A DNA stretch of 7,089 bases from Oscillospiraceae bacterium (GTDB taxonomy: Bacteria; Bacillota; Clostridia; Oscillospirales; Oscillospiraceae): NCBI GenBank assembly GCA_031255955.1, contig JAIRRO010000109.1:1-7089 (forward strand). Direction: 5' to 3'. Under the pieces are notes generated by a model. The model made no database searches, was not told the origin of the DNA, and was given only the letters and a program-made list of their open reading frames with translations. Below, one piece after another: positions 6,281 through 7,089 of this stretch (the stretch's first letter is position 1; each line of letters starts with the position of its first letter). The translations under genes were made by a program, and so were the position numbers.

Positions 6281-7089
6281 TCAATCGCGCTCGACGGCGC
6301 CGAATTTACAGACCGATTCGCACATGCCGCATCTGATACATGTCGAGGTGTCCAGTTCGTGCCGCTCGCGTGGCGAGCCGGTTATCGCGTCCGTGGGACA
6401 TTCGCGTTTACACGCTCCGCAGCCTTTGCACGCGTCCGTAATTGAGAAGGTGATAAGCGCCTTGCAGGAATGTGCCGTGCATTTTTTGTGGTTTATGTGA
6501 TCCTCAAATTCGTGGCGGAAATAGCGTATCGTCGTAAGCACGGGGTTTGGCGCCGTTTGACCGAGACCGCACATGCTGCCGTCCTTGATTTTAACGGCAA
6601 GCTCCTCCAGCAGCTCAATGTCGCCGTCCTTGCCCTCTCCGCGGGTGATGCGTTCCAGAATCTCCAGCATCCGTTTTGTACCCACGCGGCAGTAATTGCA
6701 TTTTCCGCAGGATTCGCTGCGCGTAAAGTCGAGGAAATACCGCGCCATATCGACCATACACGTCGTTTCGTCCATAACAATCATGCCGCCGGAGCCGACA
6801 ATCGCACCCGTTTTTGTGATGGATTCGTAGTCCACAGGCGTATCAATAAGCTCTGCCGGTATGCAGCCGCCGCTGGGTCCGCCCATCTGGACAGCCTTGA
6901 ACGCCTTGCCGTTTTTGATGCCGCCGCCGACGGTATAAATAATTTCGCGCAGGGGCAGCCCCATCGGAATTTCAACCAGCCCGCCTTTTTGAATTTTTCC
7001 GGCAAGGGCGAACACCTTTGTACCATGGCTTTGCTCTGTGCCGATGGAGGCGAAGGCAGCGCCGCCGTTCGATATAATCCACGGGATGT
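6281..7089 (-). CDS. NuoF/HydB/StnB-like NADH-binding iron-sulfur flavoprotein subunit, 5' end missing
   Basis: The frame stays open to the right edge of the window, and residues before the GTG at 7015 (ending 'SHGTK') continue the family's sequence, so this is a C-terminal fragment of about 269 residues. Counting from that GTG, it shows 'GGPSGGC' at 45-51, 'GSGGMIVMD' at 74-82, and the NuoF [4Fe-4S] motif Cys103-x2-Cys106-x2-Cys109 with Cys149 in 'CGLGQTAPNPV'. A two-[4Fe-4S] ferredoxin domain follows, with cysteines at 196-206 and 226-236. That C-terminal ferredoxin is found in HydB, HndC and Stn-type proteins but not in ordinary complex I NuoF. The missing part should hold most of the FMN/NADH site. 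It probably takes electrons from NADH and exchanges them with the large fusion protein encoded 24 nt downstream. A hydrogenase or formate dehydrogenase partner is possible in principle, but neither is encoded here. Confidence 0.92.
   Translation of the reverse strand, partial: IPWIISNGGAAFASIGTEQSHGTKVFALAGKIQKGGLVEIPMGLPLREIIYTVGGGIKNGKAFKAVQMGGPSGGCIPAELIDTPVDYESITKTGAIVGSGGMIVMDETTCMVDMARYFLDFTRSESCGKCNYCRVGTKRMLEILERITRGEGKDGDIELLEELAVKIKDGSMCGLGQTAPNPVLTTIRYFRHEFEDHINHKKCTAHSCKALITFSITDACKGCGACKRECPTDAITGSPRERHELDTSTCIRCGMCESVCKFGAVERD

Noticed and set aside
7013..7015. GTG as the true start of the NuoF/HydB-like gene
   Set aside because: Upstream in-frame residues to the window edge continue the family sequence, so the gene extends beyond the window.

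Overview
The window is GC-rich (roughly 55-60% by eye) and almost fully coding. It has five protein genes in two convergent groups and no RNA gene, mobile element or CRISPR array. The gene content (a NuoF/HydB-type iron-sulfur flavoprotein subunit, a very large GltD-type iron-sulfur flavoprotein and a class II CCA enzyme) and the strong Shine-Dalgarno sites suggest an obligately anaerobic bacterium, perhaps an uncultured Clostridia-like Firmicute. The taxonomic call is inference only.

Plus strand, 2-2679: a glycoside-hydrolase-like protein whose 5' end lies outside the window is followed, with a one-base TAATG stop/start overlap, by a compact tRNA nucleotidyltransferase (cca). The two look translationally coupled, although their functions are unrelated.

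Minus strand, 7089-2645, transcribed right to left: (1) the C-terminal part of a NuoF/HydB-like subunit; (2) a 919-residue fusion protein with a NuoG-like [2Fe-2S] domain, a GltD-like double-cluster and FAD/NADPH module, a two-[4Fe-4S] ferredoxin domain and a shortened molybdopterin-oxidoreductase-like tail; (3) a short-chain dehydrogenase/reductase (SDR). Genes 1 and 2 together match the layout expected of an Stn-type (Sporomusa-type Nfn) electron-bifurcating transhydrogenase, which links NADH, ferredoxin and NADPH. I see neither a hydrogenase H-cluster nor a complete formate dehydrogenase active site. The SDR has NADP-type sequence features, so it may use the NADPH pool this complex sets, but that link is inferred from gene order.

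The two groups meet tail to tail with a 35-bp overlap of the cca and SDR coding ends, and a perfect 7-bp-arm palindrome lies over the cca stop. A perfect 11-bp tandem duplication in the gap before the fusion gene gives it two Shine-Dalgarno-like sequences. The best candidates for a second look are the architecture of the fusion protein, the duplicated ribosome-binding region, the Asn-to-Asp change in the SDR catalytic tetrad and the missing HD-type region of cca.
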